From: Pelobates cultripes
Lineage: Eukaryota; Chordata; Amphibia; Anura; Pelobatidae
Length of the DNA stretch: 64,000 nt
Assembly: GCA_933207985.1 (NCBI GenBank)
Contig: OW240912.1
Coordinates: forward strand, 253,784,946 to 253,848,945
Direction: 5' to 3'
The notes under the pieces are model-generated. The model made no database searches and had not been told where the DNA came from. It saw nothing but the letters and a program-made list of their open reading frames with translations. Shown piece after piece: positions 34,817 to 48,429 of this stretch (the first letter of the stretch is position 1; each line of letters opens with the position of its first letter). A program made the translations under genes and the position numbers.

Positions 34817-37150
34817 ACTCTTTTGCCATGCACGCACATTTTGGAAATTTAAAATATTGAAGCAATCTTGCAGTGGAGTGTATAATATTATGGTTTAAGA
34901 CATATCTTCAGTTACCTATATTGTAATAATTTATTTTTCATGAAATACTTTTGTAGTGTAAATAGCCATAGAGTTTATATTAAACAAATCATGTTAGAAA
35001 AGGTTTGCGTAGAAATATGTTTTTTGCTTATTACCTTGCTTTAAGATACTTTATGCATGAATATAAAAATCTATAAATGTTCAATTACTGAATAGTAAAT
35101 GTTTTTCCATTCTAGCAATATGTTTTAGGGCTGTTTTAAGGCAAGCCAACAAAATGCATGTTATTGTATTTATTTTTAAATATGGCAAGCAGCTACAAAT
35201 TCTATTCTTTAATGAGTTCACCTTCATCTGTACATACTAACTTCTAGAATTGTTACAAGAATTTCATAATTTGTTAGTAGTCATCTACACTCCTGGACAA
35301 TGTTTTATATCAGATTCAACTTGATTTTAAAACATTGCATTTGGAGTCTACATTGATAGATATTCTGCCAAAACTGAAATTTAAAAAAAGTCAAGTATAT
35401 CTCAATATATTCCCCCACAAGACAGTAGGTAACGATCCACTAAAGACTGACAGTTCAACCAAGGTTTAAGTGAAAGTAAGCTAAAAATGTTTTTTTTACT
35501 CTTGTTCAAGCTGTTTGCTTCAAGCCAGCACAAACCGTCAGTATTCGCTAAAAGCCCAGTATGGGGAAAAAAAGCACAGATCTGAGATCTATGTGAAAAA
35601 AAGATAGTATGGAAAAAGCTTGAACTGTCTTGAAACACCAGTCCTCTACAGGTGCTATTTGACTTCTAACCCCTCTATCAACTACTAGAAAACTTGCACA
35701 TAATGCTCAAATAGTGGTGGTGGAGGCAACGTTAGTGGAAGTTTCAGCAATCCTTACGAGCAAGATAAAGTTTTTTCAATACTCAGAAGCCATGACACGA
35801 CTGCTGAGGGTGGATTGGGAGAACTGCTGTTTTGGTTTGGGATTATTGTGTGAGATTGATGTTTGGGGGTTTGTTTCACTCACACAATAGTTTAGGGATA
35901 TGGGTGATTGTGTATGGTGCAAACAAACATAACTTTATACAGCAAAAATATGTTTTTCTTTGTTGCAAAATAGGTTGATGGTTGGTGATTTATTACTGTA
36001 GCTTTCATGTGCTTAACGTTTGAAACAATGTACAATGCTCTCACACTTGTACAACACACACTGGACAGAATACATTTAAAAAATAAAAACAAAATAGGAT
36101 TTTCAAGTTTGAAGTACCCTGGTAATAGCTAATAGCTAGATACAGCTGCACGTGGTGCCTAGTCTCACCGTTAAAATAAGGACTCAAGCTAGGCTAAGGG
36201 ATTTTTTACCTTTGCTACATATATTCCCCAAAATAAAGATTTTCTTTCACCAAAAATAGTATATAGATAACTAAGTTTCACACTAGGAACAATGTCAATC
36301 TAATATCTGCCACTCAAAATTGTCTATCTAGAAACAGCATCAAGCAAAACCTAGTGTTACACTAGAATCCATATCCCACCCTATGTCCCACTCCCACTCA
36401 GACACTGGAAGATACTGCTGATCTGTCTCCCGCAGCAGCTGCAGTCAAAGTTTTTATAAAATCCTGCTTGAAAATATAGATTGTTTTACTGTACAATTAT
36501 ATATATTGGTCAGTTGTCACTTAATCTGTGATTAAAACGAACATTTCCTGGCTTTCCCCTAACCTTTAATCATCTGTTTTGACTCCTCCTTAATCAACAG
36601 GAAATTCAATCCACGTGACTGGATGACCTCTTGTCCATTATGACAAACTAAGCTGCTTATTGGCCCTCATTAGAAAATGAAAAATATATATATACTCCAT
36701 GCCATGCCATCATTCATTTTTTTTTGGTGCCAGGATTGGCACTCTGAATCAAGAACCGAACTAGTCTTGTTTCGTGCGAGTTTGTTCCCCTGAGATTCTG
36801 GCAAGTGGTGAAACAGAAAAGGAATTTGTCTGCATTGCAGTTCGGCAGAAATTAATCTCCAAGTCTAGTCTCTAATATCACAACTATTTGGCTGTCTGTT
36901 AGTCCACTGCTTTTATATTTCTGCACCCAATTACGAGTTGATGGCTATTTCCATTTAATCTGCCCAAGAAAAAAGGCATTTTTTGCAGAGAAAATAAAGA
37001 TACATAGTTGTGGAAATCACAAAGCTCCCCTCATTTTTGGTGTTTTTGATAGTAATTGTATTAGAGAGTTTTCTTCTTAAGTTTATTATGTCGTACTGCA
37101 AACTCAGTCTGTTGCCTATGTTAGACTGTTTTGATTTCCAAGGGTATAAG
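34817..37150. other. AT-rich intronic sequence, nothing recognised
   Basis: No coding frame with recognisable features and no clear transposon termini. Confidence 0.45.
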
Positions 37151-37561
37151 TACATTAGATAGGTGCATTAGTTTTTGTACAAATACGATTTCTTCAGAAA
37201 ATTCGGGATTTTCATATTCGTTTACTAAAACGTAAATGAAAGCCCTACAAACGAATATAAACGTATATACGAAACGAAAGGGCAAATGCCAAATGTGGTA
37301 CCTTTTCGTTTAGTTCATTTAATAGACTCCATGCTGCAGGGGAATTAACCCCCACAGCACAGAAAAATAACAGTGCACATGTGAAAAAAAAAAAAAAAAA
37401 CATGCTACCAGCTCCCTCCTTGTAATAAATACCTTGCATTAAAACCTATGGGGGTCACTATGACCCCCATAAAGATAAAAGGGAAGTTAAATTCTCCCTA
37501 CTCACGGTATGCGGCAAGTAGGGGCATGTCACCTAAACAGCGAGCAGCCAGTGTCATTTAA

Positions 37562-39642
37562 CCCCTTAAGGACTGGACTGTTTTTACGATGTTGTACATT
37601 TGCGACCAGGCATATTTTTACACTTTTGTGGTGTTTGTGTTTGGCTGTAATTTTTCGCTTTCTCATTTACTGTTCCCATACAAATTATATATTGTTTTTT
37701 TCAGGACAAAAGGGGCTTTCTTTACATACCATTATTTATATAATCTCATGTATTTTAATTTAAAAAAAATAAAAAAATATGATGAAAAATTGAAAAAAAT
37801 ACATGTTTTTTGACTTTTACTTGAAAAATCTTTTACTCATCTACAAAAGCGAATGAAAAAAACTGCTAAATAGATTCAAAATTTTGTCCTGAGTTTAAAA
37901 ATACCTAGTGTTTACGTGCTTTTTTGCTTTTTTTGCATGTTATAGGGCTATAGGTACAAGTAGGATATTGCGGTTTCAAAACATACATTTTTAAAATTTA
38001 TCAATAGTGACATTGTAACACTATTATCTGTCATAAATCTCTGAATAACACCCCACATGTACATATTTTTTTTAAAGTAGACAACCCAGGGTATTCAATA
38101 TGGGGTATGTCCAGTCTTTTTTAGTAGCCACTTAGTCGAAAACACTGGCCAAAGTAAGCATTCATATTTGTTTGTGTGTGAAAAAGTAAAAAAACTAAAT
38201 TGAACGCTAATTTTGGCCAGTGTTTGTGACCAAGTGGTTACTAAAAAAGACTGGACATACCCCATCTGCAATACCTTGGGTTGTCTTCTTTTGCAAATGG
38301 TATGCCATCATGGGGGTAATTCTCATTCCTGGGCTACCATACGCTCTCAAAGGCAACATAACCAACCTGGCCATTTTCAATGTAAAAAATGCTATAAAAT
38401 CTGTACATGGGGGGTACTGTTTTACTCGGGAGACATCGCTGAACACAAATATTAGTGTTTAAAAACTGGAAAACGTATCACAACAATTATATCATCAGTA
38501 AAAGTGCTGTTTGTGTGTGAAAAATGCAAAAAAAGTAACTTTCACTGACAATATCATCGCTGTGATATGTTTTACTGTTTTGAATCACTAACATTTGTGT
38601 TCAGCGAAGTCTCCCGAGTAAAACAGTACCCCCCATGTACAGGTTTTAGGGTGTCGTAGAACGTTACAGGGTAAAATACAGTGCTAGCAAATTAAATTCT
38701 CTGGAATTTCGGCCTGGGTTGGCAGGCAGGTCCCTCAAATTGCAATCAATAAAATTACTGAATTATGTAAAAATATTACATAAATACGCACGTAGAATTT
38801 AAATATATATGCATATTTATATATTTGAAGTCTACGTGTATATTTATATAATTATTTATGTAATTTTGTATATGGACATATGTATATTTCTTATTATTTT
38901 TATTTATTTTTATATACATAGATATATATACAAATTCATTCTAAGTGTATTTTGATATAAATATATATATATATTAATTTTAAAATACAGTTAGAATAAA
39001 AATTTCATATAGCTATATAATTTTTTTTAAATTTTTATTATTATTTTAAAAAAAATGTATTTAATTTAAATTACTTATTATTTATATTTTATAATAATAT
39101 ATATATACAATATATATAATTATATATATTATATATATACGTGTGTAATTTAATTATAAGTGTATTTTTATATTAATATAAGTACATATTAATATAAAAA
39201 TACACTTAGTATGACATTATATATATGATATATAGACATATATTATATGTATATAATATATGTCTATATATCATATATACACATATATAATTATTTTTTT
39301 TTTTTATTAACACTAACTTTATTTTTTTAATTGATTTTACACTAGCAGGGAGACTGCCTGTCAGCACAGACAGTCCCCCTGCAGGCAGACACATGGACAC
39401 CTATTGTGACCATGTGATCGCTGTGTTAAGCGATCACATGGCCACAGGGGTCCTAAATCAGTGTGGGGAGACTGTCTGGGCTGCAGGCAGTCTCCCCACA
39501 ACCGGAGCAACACTGATCGCCGCCGGGGGAACGACGGCGATCAGGTAAGTAACGGAAACCGTTAGGATGGTTCAGGACCGTCATCGGTCCGCAATGGGAA
39601 AATCCCGATGACGGTCTTGAACCGTCCTCGGTCGGGAAGGGG
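37562..39642. mobile_element. TTAA-flanked 2 kb transposon, copy 2
   Basis: Bounded by TTAA at 37558-37561 and 39643-39646, beginning CCCCTTAAGGACTG. The right terminus, GGTCGGGAAGGGG, has diverged from the matching inverted sequence of copy 1. The order of internal blocks is the same as in copy 1 (12917-14902) and similarity is high. This copy keeps a second palindrome (arms 38397-38466 and 38576-38646) that is mostly deleted in copy 1. A frame encoding MASVCDQVVTKKDWTYPICN appears in both copies only because the DNA is repeated. Confidence 0.85.
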
Positions 39643-39789
39643 TTAATACTACTAGTGACTGGGCAGCTATTGCTTCCAAGTTGCTAGTAAAATAAGGGTA
39701 AATCTGGCCCAGGTCCCTCCATTCCCCCATGGTGGGGAACACACATAACTCAAATGGGGGGGACATAGTGCCCCCCGCACTCCAACCCA

Positions 39790-40145
39790 TGACCCACGGG
39801 TGGGGGCTATTAATATAAACAGGGACCTAATGTCCCCGTGGTCCAAACCCATGAGCGATGGGTGGGGACCCTAAATAAATAAATAATGGGGGGACCACAT
39901 GTCCACCCCAGGTCCCCACCCATTAGCAGCGGGTGGGACCCTAATAAATGAAAGGGGGGACCTAATGTCCCCACCCATGAGTGGCGGGTGGGGACCCTAA
40001 TTAAATAAATAATGGGGGGACCTAATGTCCCCCCCCAGATCCCCACCTTTAAGCGGCTGTTGGGGACCCTAAATAATTAAATAATGGGGGGACCTAATTT
40101 CCCCAGGTCCCCACCCATGACCGGCAGGTGGGGACCACAAATAAT
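39790..40145. repeat. Minisatellite, about 60-75 bp units
   Basis: Tandem imperfect copies of a unit containing GGTGGGGACCCTAAATAAAT, followed by AATGGGGGGACCTAATGTCC and CCACCCATGA. About four to five units. Confidence 0.85.
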
Positions 40146-40559
40146 AAAGTGACAAGGGGTCCCCAAACCCCTAGTCACTCCCCCCCAAATAATAATACCC
40201 TACCTACCCCCTCACTCTAATAATAGTGAGGGGGGCAATAAACTAAACCTGTAAAATAAGATTTCATACTTACCATTTGATGTCTTCTTTCTTCTTTTAT
40301 TTCTTCAGCCCCAAAAAAAGCCAAATAAAAATCCATTATACGCGTCGCAACAAAAAAAGAGCACTAAAAAAAATACAGCAAAAAAAAAAAAAAGAAACCT
40401 AGACGGTAAAAAAATAATCCATCTGCACCCATGGAGGGCACGCTTCAGAATGAGCTCAGCAGCGCGGGGAAAAGCTTATAAAGCTTTCCCACACCCTGCA
40501 ATTAGGCTCAGAGCACTCGGATTGATTGGTTGGTTTAAGAAACTGAAAGGTAAGTCTCA

Positions 40560-40745
40560 AAATTTACTTGTCACAGCACTCTGATTGGATGGCTTGAAAT
40601 CCAACCAATCAGAGGGCTCTGTGTCATTTTACACAGCGTGGGAAAGTTCTTTGGAATTTTCCCATGCTGTGTAATTTGACTCATAACACTGTGATTGGTT
40701 GCTTTCTTTTTTGAAAGCAACCAATCACAGTGTTATTAGTCAAAT
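40560..40745. repeat. Three consecutive hairpins
   Basis: Three inverted repeats follow one another. The first is CACTCTGATTGGATGGCTTG with its complement (40575-40622). The second is ACACAGCGTGGGAAAGTTC against its complement (40631-40676). The third is AACACTGTGATTGGTTGCTT with its near-perfect complement (40686-40735). Each has a loop of only a few bases. Confidence 0.8.
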
Positions 40746-41182
40746 TATACAGCGTGGGGGGACACTGCCCCCCCCCCCCATTTTAGTTATGTGTTTTCCC
40801 CACCATGCTGGGCCAGGTCCCCCCTTATTTTACTAGCGACCGGGCAGCAATAGCAGCGAGTAGGGGCATATGGGAAGATTTAACCTCCCTTTTATTAATA
40901 TGGGGTCATAGTGACCCCGATAGATTTTAATGCAGAGGGGGTAGGAATAGTTATTTATTTATTACAAGGAGGTAGCTGGTAGCGCTGCTTACTCCCTCCT
41001 TGTTTTTATGCGCATGCGCAGTGCTGTTTTCGTCCTGATGGATGAAAACAAATAATTTTTTTAACAAATTTTGTTCGAAAACCAATGGTTTGCGGACGAA
41101 ATTTGGGATTGACTAATGACATTTTTATTTACTACGAAATTATTTGTACGAAATGAAAATTTCACTGGTGCACATGTCTAAA

Positions 41183-44100
41183 CTACACAAACAACGTTTA
41201 TAGGAAACTCCAAAAACTCCAATTGAGGATAAAATAAGGTTGAACACTAATGACTAGACAATTGTTATACATTGTATAAAAGTTTGTGGTTTTCAAGTTC
41301 TCAAATAACAATTCTGCATATTGTTAACATTGCTAGATTATTTTGTTTTTCTTCTCAAAAGTTTATAGATGTTTTTTTCTACTTATCTAAAGTAAAAGTT
41401 TAAGTATTTTTTAGTTGCAGCTCAAATTAAACACTTTATGCTGCACTAGTAATTAATATGTTTTTGTATAATGATTGTATTTTTCTAATGGTATCTACAT
41501 TTAAAATGTTAAATCTATCTGTTTATTTAGACACAGCTTTTAGGGGTGAGATTTTGTGGTCATGACAGAAGTTGTCACAAAACTACTTTCTTGAAGCAAA
41601 ATGATAAATGCATTTGAATTTAAAATTTCCATCTCTCCAAATTCACTAAAAACACATTATTTAAAAAGTGACATTTTCTCTCTCTTAAAATACAGATAGT
41701 CACTGTTATTATTAGCATTTATGTAGCAACAACATATTCTGCTGCACTTTCTAATTATAAAAAGGGGACATTTAGTGGTGAAAAAGACCCTGCTCAAATG
41801 AGCTCACAATCTATTAAGATATTGAGGTAGGTGGATATATATCATTATATACCATGGCTCTAGCCAGCCAATTAGAGTTGTCTTCCTGTAAAAGGCTTAA
41901 CTTGCAGTTTATTATTTTGAGGGGAATTATTTAATTTAATCACAAAAATACATAAATAAAGACAGCAAGATATTGTCTTTTTTTATTTTTTTATAAATCT
42001 TTGAAACAGATGAAAGAAGTAAAACAAAAATAAATGTGGCCATTTTTGTGTGTGTTGGATTTGGGGTAAATTTTGAAGCACTGCCATCTTCCATCTCCAG
42101 CCGCTAGCACTTCATCTTTCACAAATTCATGCCACTGCTGTACCCCCACACATGCCCTGAGATGAGGTGGCAATCAGCATATTATATTAAACCTATATAT
42201 CTTGTTTTTTACTCAGCATGTATTTTCTTAACTTGCTGTAGAACTTTCCACTTTGCTTCTTTAGATATTTGAAGGTCACAACTTGGCTTTATAAGTTTTA
42301 TTTTGAATGCAGCTGACATCAAGAAGACGCTAAACAACAAACTTAACTAATAAAGCTTTCAGATTCAATGCATTCACTTCATAAAACTTGAACAATCTTT
42401 GGAGGTCATTCACAGCATGTCATACGACACCAACAGGGAGAAATAATGAAAAGAGCATGGATCACATTATCTCTAAATAGCTGCATGAATATGAACTAAA
42501 GATAGACCGCAAAAAGGCTCCGAACAATAGCAAATTTCTTGCTATATTTATTCATATGTGTTAACATCCATAAATCTTCAGAAACTTCCTATATGCCATG
42601 TTATGACAACAGCATGAAAGAAGAATTCCAATATTAGTCACAGTTCCGTATTATATATCACTGTCTTCAAAATGTGTTGTGTTTGTGAAAGCAACTCAAT
42701 TTTTATTAAGATCTATAAACTCAACCCTAACCAGTCCAAAGATTTGACTGCCTTCGGTATGTATTGGGTAGTCATGAGCACGTTCACATGTGTTGCAGAC
42801 CTTTAAGATTTTTCTTTATATATCTTCTAATTAGTTCAATAATACACCTAAGAATTTAACATAAAATCATGTGACCACCCTTAGCAGGAAAATGCTTGGT
42901 TAAAAAAGTAATATTTCAACAAGTGGTTAAATGAACACAAGTCCTGGTCACTCCCATGTTAAGGGTACATTCTGGGCACCAACACAACTTCAAGAGGATT
43001 TGTCACTTCCCCGAATTTTTTTGATTTTGTTTACATATGCCTATATTAGATATGTACTTTTGAGGTGTGGAAAATAAAAATAAATGGAGATATCCACACC
43101 TCTTTATTCTACATCTGGACACTTAGCTCCCTCTCAATTATTGTAATACGCTCTGCCCTGGGCACCTGGCAGTCAGCATAGAGAAAGCATTCATGAGAAA
43201 ATTTTGCTATTTCTCCTAATCTTTGTCTTTCTTAATAGGATGTAATTTGTTCAATCTTAAATATAGAGTTTTTATGTTTGTAATTCTTTATTTTCGCGTG
43301 TATCATGATGATATAAAATATATGTGCATACGTACAATCTTTAAAAACAGCATTCACATTTTATAGAATATATGTGTGAAACAATACTATTGTGCAATAG
43401 ACCAAGTCAACTGGAACATACACAACAGAACTTCAGGAGTCATGGGGGACCAAATCTAACTATGGAATAGGAAGGGACAGCACCAGTTGTGACCTGAAAC
43501 ATGTTATATTGTAAATAAGCATTAATTTAGCACTAATCCCACTATGTGGGGTCATGAAGCCTATGGCAGAAAAACAAGATGGGGACAACCCACTTAAATG
43601 CTTACAGGAAGGAACATGGCACAAAGTCATAGAGTCCATGTCCCATATCTGGGTGCCAGGGATATTACTCGGGGAAATTCCAGTGGGTAGGATAGTTCAG
43701 CTGCTGCAACAAATGACCCACATCTTCAGGTCTCTGTAGACAGTGAGTAATACCTTTATGCTTCACCAGAAGGGCTCTAGGGTTTCCCCAACAGTAGCAT
43801 ATTCCTGTTGGTTATAAGTGTTCGGTAACAGCTTTGATGGTTTGTCTCCAGCGAAGTGTAGAACAAAACATGTTGAGCAGGAAGGTTAGGTTAGATGACT
43901 TAAAACCATACAGAGTTTTCTCCTTCAACACCTGCATTACTTTTTAAAATCTGTGATAGTGCCAAAGGTAACCATGACATCATGTGGAACATTAGATGGG
44001 GCTGTGGCTGATTTAGCGAAGCAATACATCATATCGATGTTTAAAGCTTTGTTTTATTTTATGAGGTAGTAAAGTGGGAAAATGAAACATGACATATTGA

Positions 44101-45838
44101 GGAACTTCCCCAGCAGTGGCACTTTGTGGTTCTATGTGTGCCTGTAGTATTATTATAATTGTAGTTTTGAAAACTGTATTGCGAAATTTAGATGTAAGCA
44201 TATGATTTGGATTGTCCCAGGTTACTATATAAGCCTGATCTTCCAGTTTGGTTCTCAATTCACTGCCACTTGCTGTTGAGTGAATAAAAACACTGATCTT
44301 CTAGGTTTTTACCTTATACTTATTCCTTAAACTTATTTCAAGCATATCGGACTTAACTTGCAGGCAAACATTTTCAGTAGATATCCAATAGACAATCTAG
44401 GTTTTTGTTATGGAATGATTTTATACATGCTGTCACTATGGCTTCTTGCTTCTTTGTGCCACACTAGGACATACATTTCCAACCTGCCAGGGACTGATGG
44501 AAGTTTCATCAGTAATTCTGTCCCTTAACATTAAGGAATTAGTGATATTGGAATTACTTTATAGCTGGTTCCGGAAGTCTAAATACCATAACCATAATTC
44601 AGACCAGTATTTTTAATGCAAAGTGCCTGTGGGGGGCACCCCTCATTTTGGCGCAAGTGGGAATGCACTGTAAGTAAATAGGGACGAGTCATAAGTATAT
44701 ACGTAATATGCTGAGATACATTGAGCTGTTACGCACAGCAGCGTAGGAAAGGGGATAAATTACATTTTTTGTTTTCTTTTTATTATTAATGCTGAGAACT
44801 ATTTTCCATCAGTTGCTGTTACTGGAAGAAGCATTCTTGCATAATAGATCTACAATAGAATTATACAGTGACATAAATACCCTAAAACTAAAGCAGAATA
44901 CATCTTTTTCACCTTCAGCCATAATGCTATAATACTCCTGAAACAATTTTTATTTGACAGGCTTTGCACAAACAACCCCGAGGACCACATCTGACCTGCA
45001 CAGCTAAAAGTAATAGGGAGGATTTAGGGTGGATGATCAAGAACAGGGCTGTGTGAGAGTGAATGAAACAAACAATATATTCCACTATGTACACCTTTTT
45101 TTTTAACATTTTTTTTTTTTACATTTCTTTTGCTGTGAACGCGGTGAAGTCATTGCTGGAATAAATGCTTTATTAAGTTGCAAATTATTATGACATAGTT
45201 TAATTGCAAATTAAAATCACATTGCAATCATTAAGGAGTTTCTGTGTGATTGTACTCACAACACATTATTACATGTTAAATTAGAATATAAAATAACAGG
45301 CACTGAGTCACTGATCACTACCCAGCAACTCACCATCTTATTAAAATAAACTGCAAATGTATACATCAGTGCAAACCTCCAAAGGGCAGGTTTTTAATTG
45401 ACTTCTCAGTTTACCTTGAAACTATTATCTAATCTGAAGTGAAGTGTAGCATCAGTGTAATTAATCTTGCAAATTCAACAGCATATCAACCAGACCTTGG
45501 TATCTGATAATAAGAATCATAAGCAACTTGAGGGCGCACACTGGAGACATGCCATGCATTTAAAAATTAAAAAACGTTCTGGAATGGCCTATATACCGGG
45601 TCTCCTGCTGACTTTGTTCTTCAGTAAAAATAAATTAAAAAAATAAACACCATTAATTGAAATGTTTGTCTGAAACGAGACGAGTTTATGGCAACACTTT
45701 TATTAGTAAAATTAAATTAAATTTTGTGTTTCATCTGAATTAAAATATATAAAAATATATATATAATTATTACTTTTAAATAAGTAATTAAAAATGGTTT
45801 TGTGACATTTTATATACTGCAATTGTCATTATTCTCTC
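41183..45838. other. Intronic sequence, nothing recognised
   Basis: Mostly AT-rich unique-looking DNA. Short open frames (for example 42173-41991 on the - strand and 43554-43739 on the + strand) have no recognisable domain and no splice context. I see no exon here. Confidence 0.45.
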
Positions 45839-46234
45839 TGTTAAAGGCCCATATAACCACTACAGTATCTAACCAAGTGGGTCTTGCCTCCCCCCAATGT
45901 AAGGAATCAACCACTTTAGAACGGTTTGACTTCTTAAACTAGTCCACTGGGTTCCCCTCCCAGTCTCTCTTACTACCAAGGCAGCCGGAAGCTCATTTCT
46001 AGGAGCTTAGAAGCCAATGATCTAAACCCTGCACCTACAGGCTTAGCTCAGACACAAAGCTTCTGGCTAGAGAGGAGGCAGTAGTAGAGGCAGGGAGCGG
46101 TGCCCAACAGACCTCAGGTAGGAAATCAAACTGTTCTAAATTGGCTTGAATACTTATATAGGGCAGCACCAAGGCACACTTGGCACCATAACCTCAATGA
46201 TAAGCAATCATAATAAGCAATTTAATAAGTTTAA

Positions 46235-46657
46235 GGGACACTCCAGTCTCCTTGAAAACTTTAGCTTGATGATTTGTACTATGTGCTCTTTTTCTTATTT
46301 TCCTAAAAAATGCTAATTTGAATAGAAAATGGCACTTTTCTAAATACACCTTGTTGCACCCTCTGGCTGTCAATCATAAAACTGGTCCTGTTATTACCTT
46401 GTTTGGTTAGCTCAACTAAACTAAATTAAAGAGGCAGGCAATAGCTCAATGCACCCGCCTTGCAAAGACGTCTGGGATAGGGTTTAAAGAGGTTTGAGCT
46501 TGCAAAGGTAGCGGACAATAGAACCACAGCTTTTGCAAGCTGGTTTTAGATATACCCCAATGAAAAAATGCATAATTAAATGTATGTATCTTTTAATTTG
46601 GGGTATATCTACCAAGCAATAAATTTTACTTTTTTACTTTGGCAGTGGAGTGTCCCT
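46235..46657. mobile_element. T2/Kolobok-like MITE, 423 bp
   Basis: TTAA at 46231-46234 and 46658-46661 flank GGGACACTCCAGTCTCC on the left and GGCAGTGGAGTGTCCCT on the right. The preceding 45840-46230 also looks MITE-derived: it begins TTAAAGGCCCATATAACCAC and shares its GGAGGCAGGGAG and AGGTAGGAAATCAAAC blocks with 52200-52385. Confidence 0.8.
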
Positions 46658-46661
46658 TTAA

Positions 46662-47206
46662 ATTCTGGGGTGCTTTTAATAGCAATTCGCTGATTTAATT
46701 CTATGAGAAAACATATTCAGTTTGCTTCAGCAAATACCTCATCATAGAATCCAACCCTTAGTCAGCAAGCTCCTTCTGTAGCACAGACTATACTACATTA
46801 AATTGTAACTCATTGAAATGATGTAGTATCAGTTAAATCTTGTTGGAATTTGTTGCTACTTAGTTTTTTAGTTTTCTGTGCTGGGTCCCTATTAAACACG
46901 ACAGAACATTTAGTTATATTGAATCCAAAGAAGTCTACCAGAGTTTTAGTATTAGAATGCCCACAATTTTTGGGGTCCAAAACACTTAGTTTAATTAATA
47001 TCACCTATTATAATGGATATTATAGCTTTTTGCATAGGAATTAATATTTTAATCCCAATATTCTATGTGTGATTTTTAAAATGTAAACAGCAGCTACTCC
47101 AAAACAGTGTGAATATGCCAAAAGCATTCATTTTTGTGATTGGCTCAAAGGAATAATAGGATTTATCACAGAACAAATCTAAGGCACTTCTTAGCTTGGA
47201 CTTATA
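46662..47206. other. Intronic sequence, nothing recognised
   Basis: Overlapping frames on both strands near 46810-47044 have no recognisable motif. Confidence 0.4.
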
Positions 47207-47650
47207 GGGACACTATAGTCACTAAAACAACTTTAGTTTAGTGAAGAGGTTTTGGCGTATAGATCATGCCCCTGCAGTTTCTCTGCTCAATTCTCTGTCA
47301 CTTAGAAGTTAAATCACTTAGTTTATGTAGCCGTAGTCACACCTCCCAGTATGTGACTTACACAGCCTTCCTAAACATTTCCTATAAGAAGTCATCTAAT
47401 GTTTATACTTCTTTTATTGCAACTTCTGTTTAATTTAGAATTAATTATCTCTTGAACTACTAATGGCTTGCTAGACCTTGTATGAACTTCCTTTATATGA
47501 TTAAAGTTCAATTTACTAAGCAGGGGATAGAAAAATTCTAAAGTAAGTTAACATACGATTGAAAATGAAACCATTTTTTTCATCCATGCCGTGCCAGTCG
47601 CAGCCAGGGGAGGTGTGACTAGGAATGCATAAACAGAAACAAAAGTGATT
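47207..47650. mobile_element. T2-like MITE, left end only
   Basis: Begins TATAGGGACACTATAGTCAC. The right terminus is not found and the right limit is approximate. Confidence 0.45.
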
Positions 47651-48429
47651 TAACACTGGTCAACTAAACCCTGACTGTAGAATGGATGAAAAAGCAGGCA
47701 TGGCCAGTGCTTGGTATTATTCAAATCTAAGTTGCTACATATGAGGTATCGGTATAGGGTTGTCTGTGTGCTGGATCGCTCCTGATTAGCACAGCAGGGA
47801 CATGGAAACCAACATTAATTTGAGAAAGTTTGACCTTTGTGGATAGCTCCATTGTTTTAAGAACACATACTTTATTGTTAATAAAAAAAAAAAATTGTAA
47901 CTTTTTTTTTTTTTTTTTTTAAAAAATCCCATGACACCATTAGTGTATTGAGTTCATGTTGTTCAGTAGTAATATATATTTAATCAAGGGTATAATTAGT
48001 AATTGTATTGTATTTGTATGAAAGTTTTTTTCTCCATGACTAGCTTGATAATTGTAATTAACAGGCATAAATTAAGTACAAGATTTTCATAACCACATAA
48101 AATAAATCTTTATTTTTTGATGTCTCTGAACACAGCATGTAATTAATAATACTAATTACAAATGTATTGTATATTTTTTTTAATAGCAATAACAAATAAA
48201 AAAAATAAATAGAAAAAACTATTGCTAAATATTTTATATATGATTAAAAACAAGCTTACACCAATCAAAGCCTTTCTGCAACAAATCTTACATGTGCATC
48301 AACCAGGAAGTTTCTAAGATAGTAAATCTGCTAATTAGGACATATCTGTCGTGCTTCCCCCTATGAATTAATTGTGGAAGTTTATATATGCCAAGAAAGT
48401 GTCACATATTCATCTGCACATAAAAATGT
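47651..48429. other. AT-rich intronic sequence, nothing recognised
   Basis: Contains homopolymer A and T runs near 47882-47922. Confidence 0.4.

Larger units (their letters stand above)
37155..41182. mobile_element. Long-TIR DNA transposon invaded by TTAA element
   Basis: The outer ends mirror each other. The left begins TTAGATAGGTGCATTAG and the right, read on the - strand, begins TTTAGACATGTGCACCAG. Subterminal sequence is also inverted: the left block with GGGGGTCACTATGACCCCCA (37449-37472) matches the right block at about 40905-40925. Likewise CCTCCTTGTAATAAATA (37415) matches TATTTATTACAAGGAGG (40957). TIRs are roughly 350 bp. The 2 kb TTAA element at 37562-39642 sits inside, so this element is older. 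No transposase is recognisable. Confidence 0.65.
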
